From NCBI RefSeq assembly GCF_001957125.1, contig NZ_MPHJ01000006.1, positions 1 through 64,000 on the forward strand: 64,000 bases of DNA. Direction: 5' to 3'. The stretch comes from Shewanella sp. UCD-KL12. Its GTDB lineage: Bacteria; Pseudomonadota; Gammaproteobacteria; Enterobacterales; Shewanellaceae. Each line of letters begins with the position of its first letter. Position 1 is the first letter of the stretch. The position numbers and the translations under genes were made by a program. Of this stretch, positions 1 through 11,258 are shown in pieces. Under the pieces are notes generated by a model, which was not told where the DNA came from, made no database searches, and worked only from the letters and a program-made list of their open reading frames with translations.

Positions 1-276
1 CTTATCGCTTATAATCTGGTTCGCTTAGAAATGGTAGCGATAGCAAAAGAAGCCAAAGTTGCACCCACCCGTATTAGCTTTACCGCAGCGATAAGCTTGA
101 TAGACACTCAATTAAGATGGCTTGCTTTATCACCTGATGGGAAGTTGCCAGCTAAGCTGAAGCAAATGCGGGCCGATATAAAACACTTTATCCTTCCAGA
201 TAAAAGAAAGCACCGAACATATCCACGTTCAGTGCTCTATATACCCAGCCGCTATCCACTTAAATATAAGCAGTAG
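1..276 (+). CDS. IS4-family transposase, C-terminal fragment (cut by window edge)
   Basis: The reading frame is open from base 1 (L-I-A-Y-N-L-V-R-L-E...) to a stop at 276, so only the last 91 residues are visible. The series LIAYNLVRLEM, RISFTAAISLI, LPDKRKHRTYPR and SRYPLKYK is typical of the C-terminal end of IS4-type DDE transposases, after the catalytic YREK region. The catalytic residues lie outside the window, so activity cannot be judged. The gene points towards the 3' end of rpoS, which it meets convergently. This places an insertion sequence at a junction where mutS is often found in related bacteria (known from the family of genomes, not seen here). Confidence 0.82.
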   Translation, partial: LIAYNLVRLEMVAIAKEAKVAPTRISFTAAISLIDTQLRWLALSPDGKLPAKLKQMRADIKHFILPDKRKHRTYPRSVLYIPSRYPLKYKQ

Positions 277-537
277 TGCTTATCCGAATAGCATTACACT
301 GTAAAGTGCGCTTTTTTTTGTAGTAATACTGATATGTGACGCTTAAAACTGCAGGCTAATTCTGTGCGATATTTAGCCGAATAAAAAATCTATCACCAAT
401 ACATCATCATTTAAAGCATGTTACTCACAACAAAAGCGCTAGCTTCTTGAGTGTTATCTTTAAAAACCACTTTCCCAAAAAGAATACTCTAAAATGCGTG
501 GGATAAGCTGCTTATTACTAATTCTAAATATTTCAGT
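277..537. other. Intergenic region between transposase and rpoS
   Basis: This AT-rich stretch between the converging transposase and rpoS should contain the right end of the insertion sequence and the rpoS 3' flank. I could not define a terminal inverted repeat because the left end of the element is off the window. A run of eight T lies near 311-318 after a weak stem, but I do not call it a terminator with confidence. Confidence 0.4.
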
Positions 538-1509
538 CTAAATTTTAAAAATGGCTTCAACTGATAAACCCTGTGCGCCAAGCAGATCTTTAAGACGTTT
601 TAATGCTTCCACCTGGATTTGACGAACACGTTCGCGGGTCAAGCCAATCTCTTTACCAACATTCTCAAGCGTAGATGGTTCATACCCCAATAACCCAAAA
701 CGGCGCGCTAACACCTCTCTTTGTTTGGTATTCAGTTCATCAAGCCATTTAACAACAGACTTAGACATATCTTCATCTTGAACTTTATAATCAGGACCAA
801 CATTATCATCATCAGCAAGTACATCGAGCAATGCTTTATCGTTATCACCACCTAGTGGTGTATCGACTGAGGTAATTCTTTCATTAAGCTTAAGCATGCG
901 GCTAACATCAGAACTTGGCAGATCGAGTTTATCTGCAATTTCTTCAGCTGTAGGCTCATGATCCAACTTATGCGCAAGCTCCCTAGCGGTTCTTAGATAT
1001 ACATTAAGCTCTTTAACTACATGTATAGGCAAACGGATCGTTCGAGTCTGATTCATGATCGCACGTTCAATAGTTTGTCTTATCCACCAAGTTGCATAGG
1101 TTGAGAAACGAAAACCTCTCTCAGGATCAAATTTTTCAACGGCACGAATTAATCCTAAGTTCCCCTCTTCAATGAGGTCTAACAGAGCTAATCCACGATT
1201 GTTATAACGGCGGGCAATCTTAACGACAAGCCTTAGATTGCTTTCGATCATGCGGTTACGTGACTTGCCACAGCCTTTTAAAGCTTTACGTGAAAAGTAC
1301 ACTTCCTCTTCCGCACTTAATAGGGGGGAAAAACCAATTTCACCTAAATACAGTTGAGTTGCATCAAGGTTTTTTTGTAAATCATCTTGAACCTGCTGTT
1401 CAAGTTCAGCTTCTTGTAATTTATTCCCTTTAGTTAAATTAACGTCAGACTCGTTCTTCGACAAGTCCACTAACGGCTCCGCTACTGCGGTACTTTTTCT
1501 ACGACCCAT
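538..1509 (-). CDS. rpoS: RNA polymerase sigma factor RpoS (sigma-38)
   Basis: This is the master sigma factor of stationary phase and the general stress response. It is 323 residues from the ATG at 1509. An upstream in-frame TTG at 1524 exists, but the ATG is preceded by GGGAG at good spacing and gives the usual MxRRKS start. Region 2 is clear ([20 protein letters not shown], then [16 protein letters not shown]), and the region 4 helix-turn-helix ([15 protein letters not shown]) sits near the C terminus. It lies just downstream of nlpD on the same strand. In enterics the main rpoS promoter is inside nlpD, so the same may hold here (inference). The length matches the family. Confidence 0.97.
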   Translation of the reverse strand: MGRRKSTAVAEPLVDLSKNESDVNLTKGNKLQEAELEQQVQDDLQKNLDATQLYLGEIGFSPLLSAEEEVYFSRKALKGCGKSRNRMIESNLRLVVKIARRYNNRGLALLDLIEEGNLGLIRAVEKFDPERGFRFSTYATWWIRQTIERAIMNQTRTIRLPIHVVKELNVYLRTARELAHKLDHEPTAEEIADKLDLPSSDVSRMLKLNERITSVDTPLGGDNDKALLDVLADDDNVGPDYKVQDEDMSKSVVKWLDELNTKQREVLARRFGLLGYEPSTLENVGKEIGLTRERVRQIQVEALKRLKDLLGAQGLSVEAIFKI

Positions 1510-1585
1510 AAAATGATCTCCCAAATTTTCAAATTAAACTACTGCACTGTACTATCCTCCAAATGCCAAAATGGCTCCTAAACCA

Positions 1586-2494
1586 CTATTGTTTAGGTAA
1601 ATATTTAAGTGGGTCAACAGACTTCCCATGATAACGGATCTCAAAATGTAACATGACCCGATCGGTACCTGTATTACCCATTTTTGCTAATGTTTGCCCA
1701 ACTGCAACAAACTGCTTCTCTTTAACTAAGATTTTATCTGCATGGGCATAAGCACTTAAGTAATCATCGCTATGTTTAACAATCACTAAATTACCATAAC
1801 CACGTAAAGCACTCCCAGCATAGACCACTCGTCCATCGGCAGCAGACTTAATGATGTCTCCCCGATTGCCAGCAATCTTAATCCCTTTGTTTCCCTGCTC
1901 ACTCGCAGAGAAACGTCCAATCAACTTTCCTTTAACGGGCCAAAACCACCTGCTTACCTTTTTAGGGAGCTGAGTCTCTGCTCTGTGGATAGGCTTGTTA
2001 ATATCTTGTTGACCAGTCGTTACAGAATACGCAGACTGCTGTGGTTGATCAAGTGGTTTCTTTTTAGGCACTTCTGGCTTATTTTTTACTGCCGATGATG
2101 CTGTAGACTGTTGTTTTTTAACACTTTCACTCTTTGTCATTGCAACTTTAGACGGAGTATTAGTAACAGGTCTAGACGTTTGGCTATTTGTAACAGCTCG
2201 TGTCATATTCAGATTAAGACGCTGACCGGGGTAAATGGTATAAGGCTGTTTCAGCTTGTTTTTATTAGCTAAATCAACAAAATCATTATTGGAAGCCCAT
2301 GCAATTGAGTAGAGTGTGTCACCTTTCTTAACGACATAAAAATCAGATTTTAATGCACCTTTATTATAAGCAGTCGTCACGGGAGTGGAAACATTAGCGA
2401 CTGGAGCGGGTCTATCTGATTGAAAACTACAACCAGAAAAAAAGCTACATAGAAGTAATAGAAGTAGATGCTGGTACTTCAATCTAGTAATCAA
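1586..2494 (-). CDS. nlpD: Murein hydrolase activator NlpD (LysM + degenerate M23 lipoprotein)
   Basis: This is an outer-membrane lipoprotein that activates the amidase AmiC at the division septum. The N terminus is hydrophobic and ends in a lipobox with the lipidated cysteine at residue 22 (FFSGC). A LysM domain lies at about residues 53-95 (YVVKKGDTLYSIA). A Lys/Gln/Pro-rich linker follows, then a C-terminal M23/LytM domain at about 190-300. The first metal-binding histidine expected in active M23 enzymes is not seen in the GIKIAGNRGD segment, which fits the catalytically inactive, activator-type domain of the family. The gene lies between pcm and rpoS on the same strand. Its 302 residues are somewhat shorter than E. 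coli NlpD. Confidence 0.95.
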   Translation of the reverse strand: MITRLKYQHLLLLLLCSFFSGCSFQSDRPAPVANVSTPVTTAYNKGALKSDFYVVKKGDTLYSIAWASNNDFVDLANKNKLKQPYTIYPGQRLNLNMTRAVTNSQTSRPVTNTPSKVAMTKSESVKKQQSTASSAVKNKPEVPKKKPLDQPQQSAYSVTTGQQDINKPIHRAETQLPKKVSRWFWPVKGKLIGRFSASEQGNKGIKIAGNRGDIIKSAADGRVVYAGSALRGYGNLVIVKHSDDYLSAYAHADKILVKEKQFVAVGQTLAKMGNTGTDRVMLHFEIRYHGKSVDPLKYLPKQ

Positions 2495-2576
2495 GAAAAG
2501 CTCCTAAAATAAAGCGGCAAAGAGTTAGCGGCAAAAAGATAATGAATAGAAGTTATTGACCCCAAAAGCCATCAAC

Positions 2577-3212
2577 TTAGGCAAGCTCGCCATTGATAAG
2601 TGGCACAAAGCGAACCATTTCAACCACCTCTGAAGTATAAGTATCACCTTGGCGGACAACTTTAAGCAGTTGTTGAGCTTCATCCCCTACAGGAATAACT
2701 AACACCCCTCCATCAGCCAGTTGAGTAAGCAAGGCCTCAGGAACACTCGTCGCAGCCGCTGTAACCATGATCGCATCGAAAGGACCTTTATTAGGCCATC
2801 CCTTCCAGCCATCTCCATACTTAAACGAAATATTATGCAAATCTAAGCGTTTCAATCTCTGCCTTGCCTGAATTTGTAACCCTTTAATCCGCTCAACAGT
2901 GCACAGCTCTGGCACAAGTTGCGCAAGTATTGCGGCTTGATAACCAGAACCTGTACCAATCTCAAGCACTCTAGAGGGATCATTGCCTAACAATAATTCA
3001 GTCATTCTAGCGACAATATAGGGCTGAGATATCGTTTGCCCTTGTCCTATCGGTAAAGCTGTATTTTCATAAGCTTTATGCCCTAAGGCGGCATCAAGAA
3101 ATGTTTCTCTCGGTGTACTGGCTACAGCCTGTAGTACCTTCTCACTCTTAATACCTGACTCATGTAAACTTCGAGCTAGATTCAGGGCTAATGTCGTAGC
3201 AGCGCCATTCAT
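2577..3212 (-). CDS. pcm: Protein-L-isoaspartate O-methyltransferase
   Basis: This cytoplasmic repair enzyme uses S-adenosylmethionine to methylate L-isoaspartyl residues in aged proteins. The SAM-binding motif [13 protein letters not shown] is clear, preceded by the family block [15 protein letters not shown] and followed by the post-motif around GDGWKGWP. The 211 residues match the family. Its ATG overlaps the surE stop codon by 4 nt (ATGA), so translational coupling is likely. The surE-pcm-nlpD-rpoS order is conserved in many gammaproteobacteria and links protein repair to stationary phase. Confidence 0.96.
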   Translation of the reverse strand: MNGAATTLALNLARSLHESGIKSEKVLQAVASTPRETFLDAALGHKAYENTALPIGQGQTISQPYIVARMTELLLGNDPSRVLEIGTGSGYQAAILAQLVPELCTVERIKGLQIQARQRLKRLDLHNISFKYGDGWKGWPNKGPFDAIMVTAAATSVPEALLTQLADGGVLVIPVGDEAQQLLKVVRQGDTYTSEVVEMVRFVPLINGELA

Positions 3213-3958
3213 ATCGTATCAATCCATTCTTGCAGTGGTGTAATTCTTTCAAAAGCTGTGAGATCAACGGTTAACGGGGTGACAGAGACATAACCATTGG
3301 TTATGGCATGAAAGTCTGTTCCCTCTGATGCATCTTGCTCATCACCTGGTGGGCCTAACCAATAGATATCTCTGCCTGCAGGGTCTTGAGCTTTTATCAT
3401 TCCAGCCGCTCTGTGCCTAGCGCCTAGACGTGTCACTTTTATACCTTTAATCTTCTCTATGGGGAGATCAGGCACATTGATATTAAGGATCTGATCTTGT
3501 GCTATGGGCTTTTTAAGTAAGCCGGCAATAATCTTACACGCAAAGAAAGCCGCGGTATCATAATGCTCAAGATTAGCCCCTACCAATGAGACAGCTACTG
3601 CTGGTAAGCCTAAAAATCGTCCCTCCATGGCAGCGGCAACGGTACCAGAATAGAGTGTATCATCGCCTAAATTAGCGCCAGCATTGATCCCTGCCACAAC
3701 CATATCAGGCTCATCAGGATATAACTCCCGTATTGCAAGGTGAACACTATCTGTAGGCGTACCACTGACTGAAACGAAACCACTGCTTAAAGTATTAATT
3801 CTCAAAGGGTTAGTCAAGGTCAAAGAGTTACTAGCACCTGAGCAATTACGATCAGGCCCTACTGTCATCACTTGATAAGACTCAGATAATGCATCCGACA
3901 GCGCTTTTATACCAGGTGCTGTGACACCATCATCATTACTTACAAGAATCTTAATCAT
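3209..3958 (-). CDS. surE: 5'/3'-nucleotidase SurE
   Basis: This metal-dependent nucleoside monophosphatase is a stationary-phase survival protein. The N-terminal metal site [10 protein letters not shown] is present, with conserved blocks [21 protein letters not shown] and [11 protein letters not shown] start it at the ATG at 3958 ([11 protein letters not shown]), the usual SurE start. The frame extends 12 codons further upstream without family similarity. The protein is 249 residues. It overlaps pcm by 4 nt and lies downstream of truD, so truD-surE-pcm probably form one transcript. Confidence 0.95.
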   Translation of the reverse strand: MIKILVSNDDGVTAPGIKALSDALSESYQVMTVGPDRNCSGASNSLTLTNPLRINTLSSGFVSVSGTPTDSVHLAIRELYPDEPDMVVAGINAGANLGDDTLYSGTVAAAMEGRFLGLPAVAVSLVGANLEHYDTAAFFACKIIAGLLKKPIAQDQILNINVPDLPIEKIKGIKVTRLGARHRAAGMIKAQDPAGRDIYWLGPPGDEQDASEGTDFHAITNGYVSVTPLTVDLTAFERITPLQEWIDTI

Positions 3959-4068
3959 TACTAATCCACTTGAAATTTTATTATTAAAGGTCAAAGTTAA
4001 AAGGCAAAGTTACCAGCCAAATCTGGCAACCAGCTTAATGCTTAAAGTCAGGGCGGTTAAAGCCAGAG

Positions 4069-5142
4069 TTACTCTTGAGAAGCTTCCTGCTCACGCCGTT
4101 CTATTTGACGCTGGCGAAACTCCCGCTCTTTTACGTCTTCATAATCAAACAACTCACGTAAAAATGAAGTAGCAAAGCTGCCTGCAGGAAGGGCAAACTT
4201 TAAGATGATGACATCATCACCTTCTTGTTGATATGAGAGGTTTTGTGGCTCAAGCATCAAAGGTCTGCGCTCTTGCTCTAGACCAGCATGTTCTAAACCA
4301 TCACAGTCAGCAACAAACTCAGCGAGTACTTGAGACTCAAACTCTCCAGCATCACCTTGAGCAAGCACCTGCCCTCTTCCCCACATAGGCGCTGATAACT
4401 GAATATCCTTATCAGCTAATCGCTTTAATAGCGGCTCATCCCACAGCTGTGCAGTAAAGTAGCTACGACTTCCTGCCAGCATGACACTGTCACCAGCAAG
4501 ATTCCCTAACCCATGCTCAGCAAGTCTTGCAGAAGCGACCACATTAAACAGATATGAGCGTACAGCTGAAAGGTACATGCTGCGTTTCTTTCTGTCTTTT
4601 ACTTTGCGCCCAGTAAACATCTGTCGGCCAAAAACTAAATTTTTTCCATCATGACCAAAACGTTGCTCACCAAAATAATTGGGGACGCCTGTTTGTTTGA
4701 TTTTATCTAAACGCGCTATCACATCACTGATATTGGTTACATTACGTAACGTCAAAGTAAAACGGTTGCCGGCCAATGCACCGATACGCAGCTTTTTACT
4801 GTGCCTACTGCTGGATAAAATGGTGATTTGTTCACTGTTCAAGCTTGCCCATTCAGGTGTTTCTTTGCCAGGAATTCGAACGCCAAACCACTGTTCAGTC
4901 ACAGCATTCTTATCTTTTTGGCCCGCATAGGTCACCTCTTTAGGGTGAACATGCGCAAAGCCAGAGAGGATTTTTGCAACATCAGCAGTGTTCAAACCAT
5001 CTTTACGAATATGAAGCAGATGATGCTCTCCCTCGCCTGTTGGAGAGAAAGGCAAGATCTCTTGAACAATAAAGTCACTGTTTACTGATCTTAAATCTGC
5101 TTTTGCTATTGGTTTGCCGTGCAAATAATGGAGTTCAATCAT
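4069..5142 (-). CDS. truD: tRNA pseudouridine(13) synthase TruD
   Basis: This enzyme makes pseudouridine 13 in tRNA-Glu. The catalytic aspartate is D77 in AGQKDKNAVTEQW, the family signature motif. Further TruD blocks are PNYFGEQRFGHDGKN and the C-terminal ALPAGSFATSFLRELFDYED. The length (357 residues) is normal. It sits between ispF and surE, the usual position in this gene cluster. Confidence 0.96.
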   Translation of the reverse strand: MIELHYLHGKPIAKADLRSVNSDFIVQEILPFSPTGEGEHHLLHIRKDGLNTADVAKILSGFAHVHPKEVTYAGQKDKNAVTEQWFGVRIPGKETPEWASLNSEQITILSSSRHSKKLRIGALAGNRFTLTLRNVTNISDVIARLDKIKQTGVPNYFGEQRFGHDGKNLVFGRQMFTGRKVKDRKKRSMYLSAVRSYLFNVVASARLAEHGLGNLAGDSVMLAGSRSYFTAQLWDEPLLKRLADKDIQLSAPMWGRGQVLAQGDAGEFESQVLAEFVADCDGLEHAGLEQERRPLMLEPQNLSYQQEGDDVIILKFALPAGSFATSFLRELFDYEDVKEREFRQRQIERREQEASQE

Positions 5143-5184
5143 GGTTTTTTTATAATCTCAAATGGGTTTAGCTTTTCTGGCGAT

Positions 5185-5670
5185 TTATTTATTAAGCTTA
5201 GATACAAGAACAACAGCCTCGACTGCGATCCCCTCTTTTCGCCCAGTAAACCCGAGCTTTTCTGTGGTAGTAGCCTTAACATTGATGCAATCTAGATCAC
5301 TCAATAGGTCTTCTGCTATTACTTGTCTAATGGCTTCAATATGTGGTGCCATTTTAGGTGCCTGAGCAATAATGGTCACATCTAAGTTACCTAGTACAAA
5401 ACCTTTATCTTTTATTAACTGATAACAGTGACGCATTAGCTGGCGGCTGTCAGCCCCCTTAAACGCTTTATCGGTATCAGGAAAATGTTTACCTATATCC
5501 CCTAATGCTAATGAACCTAAGAGTGCATCTGAAATAGCGTGTAAAACAACGTCTCCATCAGAGTGCGCTATCAAGCCACACTCATAGGGTACGTGTACAC
5601 CGCCTAATAACAGGGGGTTATCGCCACCAAATTTATGTACATCGAAACCATGACCAATACGTATATTCAT
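5185..5670 (-). CDS. ispF: 2-C-methyl-D-erythritol 2,4-cyclodiphosphate synthase
   Basis: This is the fifth step of the MEP isoprenoid pathway, converting CDP-ME 2-phosphate to MEcPP and releasing CMP. The metal ligands D10 and H12 are in [10 protein letters not shown], and the motif [19 protein letters not shown] follows. Length is 161 residues. It is 78 bp downstream of ispD on the same strand, the standard arrangement, and 42 bp upstream of truD. Confidence 0.97.
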   Translation of the reverse strand: MNIRIGHGFDVHKFGGDNPLLLGGVHVPYECGLIAHSDGDVVLHAISDALLGSLALGDIGKHFPDTDKAFKGADSRQLMRHCYQLIKDKGFVLGNLDVTIIAQAPKMAPHIEAIRQVIAEDLLSDLDCINVKATTTEKLGFTGRKEGIAVEAVVLVSKLNK

Positions 5671-5748
5671 TTCAAATCCAAAATAGTAGCAAGCTCAATT
5701 CTTTATAATGATTGAACATGTTTATCAATTAAACTATGACTTTGTTAG

Positions 5749-6447
5749 CTAGCCTTTAGTACGCTGGCTTAAAAATAAGGCGGCGAGTTGTAAGTCATCA
5801 GGGTGAGTAATTTTAATATTATCGACTCGTCCGTTAACGAGGCCAGGAGAGATCCCCGCCCACTCCATTGCTGATGCTTCATCTGTGATATTGGCTTTTG
5901 CCGCTAACGCCAGACTCAAGTTTTCTTTTAACGCATCAGCCGGGAAATATTGCGGCGTCAAAGCATGCCATAACAATTCTCGACAGACCGTATGGGTGAT
6001 ATTGCCCTGCTTATCGCTACGCTTCATAGTATCTCTAACGGGAGAAGCCAAAATAGCCCCCTGAGGAAACGTATCAGTTGAGTCAATGAGTTTGTCGATA
6101 TCACTATGAGTCAAACAGGGGCGAGCAGCATCATGCACCATAGCCCAGCAAGGCTCATCAATATGGTTAAGACATGCTAACACCGAATCGGCACGTTCAC
6201 CGCCGCCAACCACTGTTTGTAACTTAGAATGGTTTGCTATAGCCAGAGATGAAAAATAGCTATCCTTGGGGTGTAGTGCGACAATAACACGATCAATTTT
6301 TGCATGGCTTAGTAATAACTCTAAGGTTAATGCCAAAATCGACTTTCCATCTAATTCTAAATATTGTTTAGGGATTTGAGCCCCCATCCGACTACCAATA
6401 CCGGCAGCTGGTACAATTGCAATAATCTTGTCTATGGAGTTATTCAT
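5749..6447 (-). CDS. ispD: 2-C-methyl-D-erythritol 4-phosphate cytidylyltransferase
   Basis: This is the third step of the MEP pathway, transferring CMP from CTP to MEP. The nucleotide-binding motif IVPAAGIGSRMGAQIPKQY is at the N terminus. The conserved block VHDAARPCL is in the middle, and NIKITHPDDLQLA is at the C terminus. Length is 232 residues, typical. It lies 35 bp downstream of ftsB and upstream of ispF, probably in one operon. Confidence 0.97.
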   Translation of the reverse strand: MNNSIDKIIAIVPAAGIGSRMGAQIPKQYLELDGKSILALTLELLLSHAKIDRVIVALHPKDSYFSSLAIANHSKLQTVVGGGERADSVLACLNHIDEPCWAMVHDAARPCLTHSDIDKLIDSTDTFPQGAILASPVRDTMKRSDKQGNITHTVCRELLWHALTPQYFPADALKENLSLALAAKANITDEASAMEWAGISPGLVNGRVDNIKITHPDDLQLAALFLSQRTKG

Positions 6448-6482
6448 TAATTTGATATCTGCTAATTTCTGGCTGCAACGCT

Positions 6483-6773
6483 TTAGTTGGCAGGCTTTAA
6501 GCGTTCACCAACAACGCGAAAAAATGTTTCACCTTTCTTGACCATACCGAGCTCATTACGCGCTCGCTCCTCAAGCGCCTCTGTGCCGCTTCTTAGATCA
6601 ATTATCTCTTCACGTAATACTTGATTGCGAGCAACAAGCTTAGCATTGCTCTCCTGCTGGACAGCAATCTGCTCTCTAAGTTGTACAGAGCCAGGCAAAC
6701 TGTTTACACCAAACCATAACTGGTACTGGAGCACAGCTAACAGGCTGATTAATACAAGTAGAAACCGTTTCAT
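6483..6773 (-). CDS. ftsB: Cell division protein FtsB
   Basis: This small bitopic inner-membrane protein forms the FtsQLB divisome complex. A single membrane segment covers about residues 3-21 (FLLVLISLLAVLQYQLWFG). It is followed by a periplasmic coiled coil (about 30-70, rich in Gln/Asn/Glu) and the short C-terminal tail ERARNELGMVKKGETFFRVV, which is characteristic of the family. It is 96 residues. The gene is downstream of eno but separated by the eno terminator, and upstream of ispD, as in other gammaproteobacteria. Confidence 0.94.
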   Translation of the reverse strand: MKRFLLVLISLLAVLQYQLWFGVNSLPGSVQLREQIAVQQESNAKLVARNQVLREEIIDLRSGTEALEERARNELGMVKKGETFFRVVGERLKPAN

Positions 6774-6824
6774 AGTTAATTTTCATCACACCAATGTTCA
6801 GCAAGTCTGCCGTGATAATACAAC

Positions 6825-6850
6825 AAAAAAGGCCACCCAGTGGTGACCTT
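6825..6850 (-). terminator. Rho-independent terminator after eno
   Basis: On the minus strand a GGTCACC/GGTGGCC stem (7 bp with one G-U pair, 4-nt loop) is followed by a run of six T. It lies about 80 bp past the eno stop and upstream of ftsB. Confidence 0.8.
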
Positions 6851-6929
6851 TTCATTTAAGAGACAATTAAACCTCGCTTAAGTGCAATTAATGCCAGTGA
6901 TAGCTCGCATTAATGCAGTTATTAGCCAG

Positions 6930-8243
<1,314 letters not shown>

Positions 8244-8314
8244 TTAAGTTTAAAAATTAAATTGAAAATAAAGTAAAACTGAAATTGGATCACTCAAATT
8301 TACATCACCAAAAA

Positions 8315-8348
8315 CCAAAAAAGCCGCTTCCATTTATTGGAAGCGGCT
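8315..8348 (-). terminator. Rho-independent terminator after pyrG
   Basis: A perfect 11-bp stem (AGCCGCTTCCA and its complement, 5-nt loop) is followed on the minus strand by six T. It separates pyrG from eno. Confidence 0.9.
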
Positions 8349-8361
8349 CTTTTTATCTGGT

Positions 8362-10059
<1,698 letters not shown>

Positions 10060-10112
10060 TTATTGTAGCAAATACCTAGCGCTTCGACAAACATGTTAAG
10101 CGAAATTTTTAT

Positions 10113-10910
10113 CTATTTGCATACTTCATTTCTCTTTACTTTATCCCAATAGTGATCTAATTCCGTCAAACTATGGGCTTGCATCGGCTTTCCACTCTCT
10201 TTCGCTAAGGCTTCAACCCCTCTAAAGCGACGTTCAAACTTTGTATTTGCCTGCCTTAAAGCTTGCTCAGGTTCAACCCCTAGATGCCTTGCAAGGTTAG
10301 TAACGGCAAAAAGTAGATCGCCCATCTCATCAACGACCTGCGCTTTGATTGGCTCATCTTGCTTAACCTCATGTAAAACCTCTTCGATCTCCTCATGAAT
10401 TTTATCAACCACAGGCTCAAGCTCAGCCCAATCAAAGCCCACTCTTGCAACTCGCTTTTGGATCTTCACAGCGCGAGATAACGCGGGTAAGTTCAATGGA
10501 ATATTATCAAGCACCGAATAAAGCGCTTTATCTTGTCGCTCTTTGGCCTTTATTGACTCCCAATTATCTTTTACCTCCTTCGCACTCGCCCCTTTAAGCG
10601 ACCCAAAGACATGGGGATGTCGTGACGTGAGTTTATGGCAAATCTTCTCAACCACATCATTGAAATCAAACAGGCCCTGCTCTTTACCTAGTTGACAATA
10701 GAACACGACTTGAAATAACAGATCGCCTAACTCATCAGGTAGCTCATCGAGTGCCATTCGCTCTATGGTGTCAGCCACCTCATAGGCCTCCTCTAATGTA
10801 AAAGGCACGATAGAGCTAAAAGATTGTTGCAGATCCCATGGGCAGCCGGACTTAGGATCTCTAAGCTTTGACATAACATCTAGTAGCGGTTGAATTTCAT
10901 TCGTTTTCAT
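10113..10910 (-). CDS. mazG: Nucleoside triphosphate pyrophosphohydrolase MazG
   Basis: This enzyme hydrolyses (d)NTPs to monophosphates and pyrophosphate and is linked to ppGpp control in E. coli. The protein (265 residues) has two tandem MazG helical domains. The N-terminal one has LRDPKSGCPWDLQQSF and DELPDELGDLLFQVVFYCQ, and the C-terminal one has EEIEEVLHEV and DEMGDLLFAVTNLARHLG. It lies between relA and pyrG. A 267-bp repeat element ends only 12 bp upstream of its start, and the relA terminator lies beyond, so its transcription must begin within or next to that element. There is no mazEF between relA and mazG. Confidence 0.95.
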   Translation of the reverse strand: MKTNEIQPLLDVMSKLRDPKSGCPWDLQQSFSSIVPFTLEEAYEVADTIERMALDELPDELGDLLFQVVFYCQLGKEQGLFDFNDVVEKICHKLTSRHPHVFGSLKGASAKEVKDNWESIKAKERQDKALYSVLDNIPLNLPALSRAVKIQKRVARVGFDWAELEPVVDKIHEEIEEVLHEVKQDEPIKAQVVDEMGDLLFAVTNLARHLGVEPEQALRQANTKFERRFRGVEALAKESGKPMQAHSLTELDHYWDKVKRNEVCK

Positions 10911-10922
10911 CGTATCCCTTTT

Positions 10923-11189
10923 ATACCAATTCTATTAAAGAGTTGCCCATTCAGCGGGAGTTAAAATCGCTGTAGGCAAGTAAGTGGATTGACACTAATA
11001 GTTATTCTATTTCGAAAGCCACATGCGCAGCATAAAGTGATTTTTAACCCGCACTTCGTGAGCTTCTCAGGACTTCCACTCCTACGTTGCACCGCCTCAA
11101 AAGGGAATAACCATTTCTTCAACGATGCGTCTTGGATCGAAATCCCTGAGAAAGCTCTGAATTGATCACATGTTTAATAGAACTGGTAT
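10923..11189. repeat. MITE-like element, copy A (267 bp)
   Basis: The element is bounded by terminal inverted repeats starting ATACCAATTCTATTAA and ending TTAATAGAACTGGTAT (16 bp, one mismatch). It shares blocks with a second element at 59131-59395: CCATTCAGCGGGAGTT near the left end, ATAGTTATTCTA, CTCAAAAGGGA followed by ACCATT, and CTCTGAAT near the right end. Positions 10954-10971 can pair with 11036-11052, and the corresponding arms in copy B also pair although their sequences differ. It has no coding capacity, and I see no clear target duplication. It fills almost the whole relA-mazG gap. Confidence 0.75.
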
Positions 11190-11197
11190 TACTGCAA

Positions 11198-11219
11198 CAA
11201 AAAGACGGCCAAAGCCGCC
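11198..11219 (-). terminator. Rho-independent terminator after relA
   Basis: On the minus strand a GGCGGC/GCCGTC stem (6 bp with one G-U pair, 4-nt loop) is followed by five T, about 40 bp past the relA stop. Confidence 0.75.
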
Positions 11220-11258
11220 TTTCTTTATTTAATCAGATAATCATTCACTCTGATTAAT

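Noticed and set aside
10911..11258. mazEF toxin-antitoxin genes between relA and mazG
   Set aside because: The gap holds only the MITE-like element and the relA terminator; there is no ORF of the right size.
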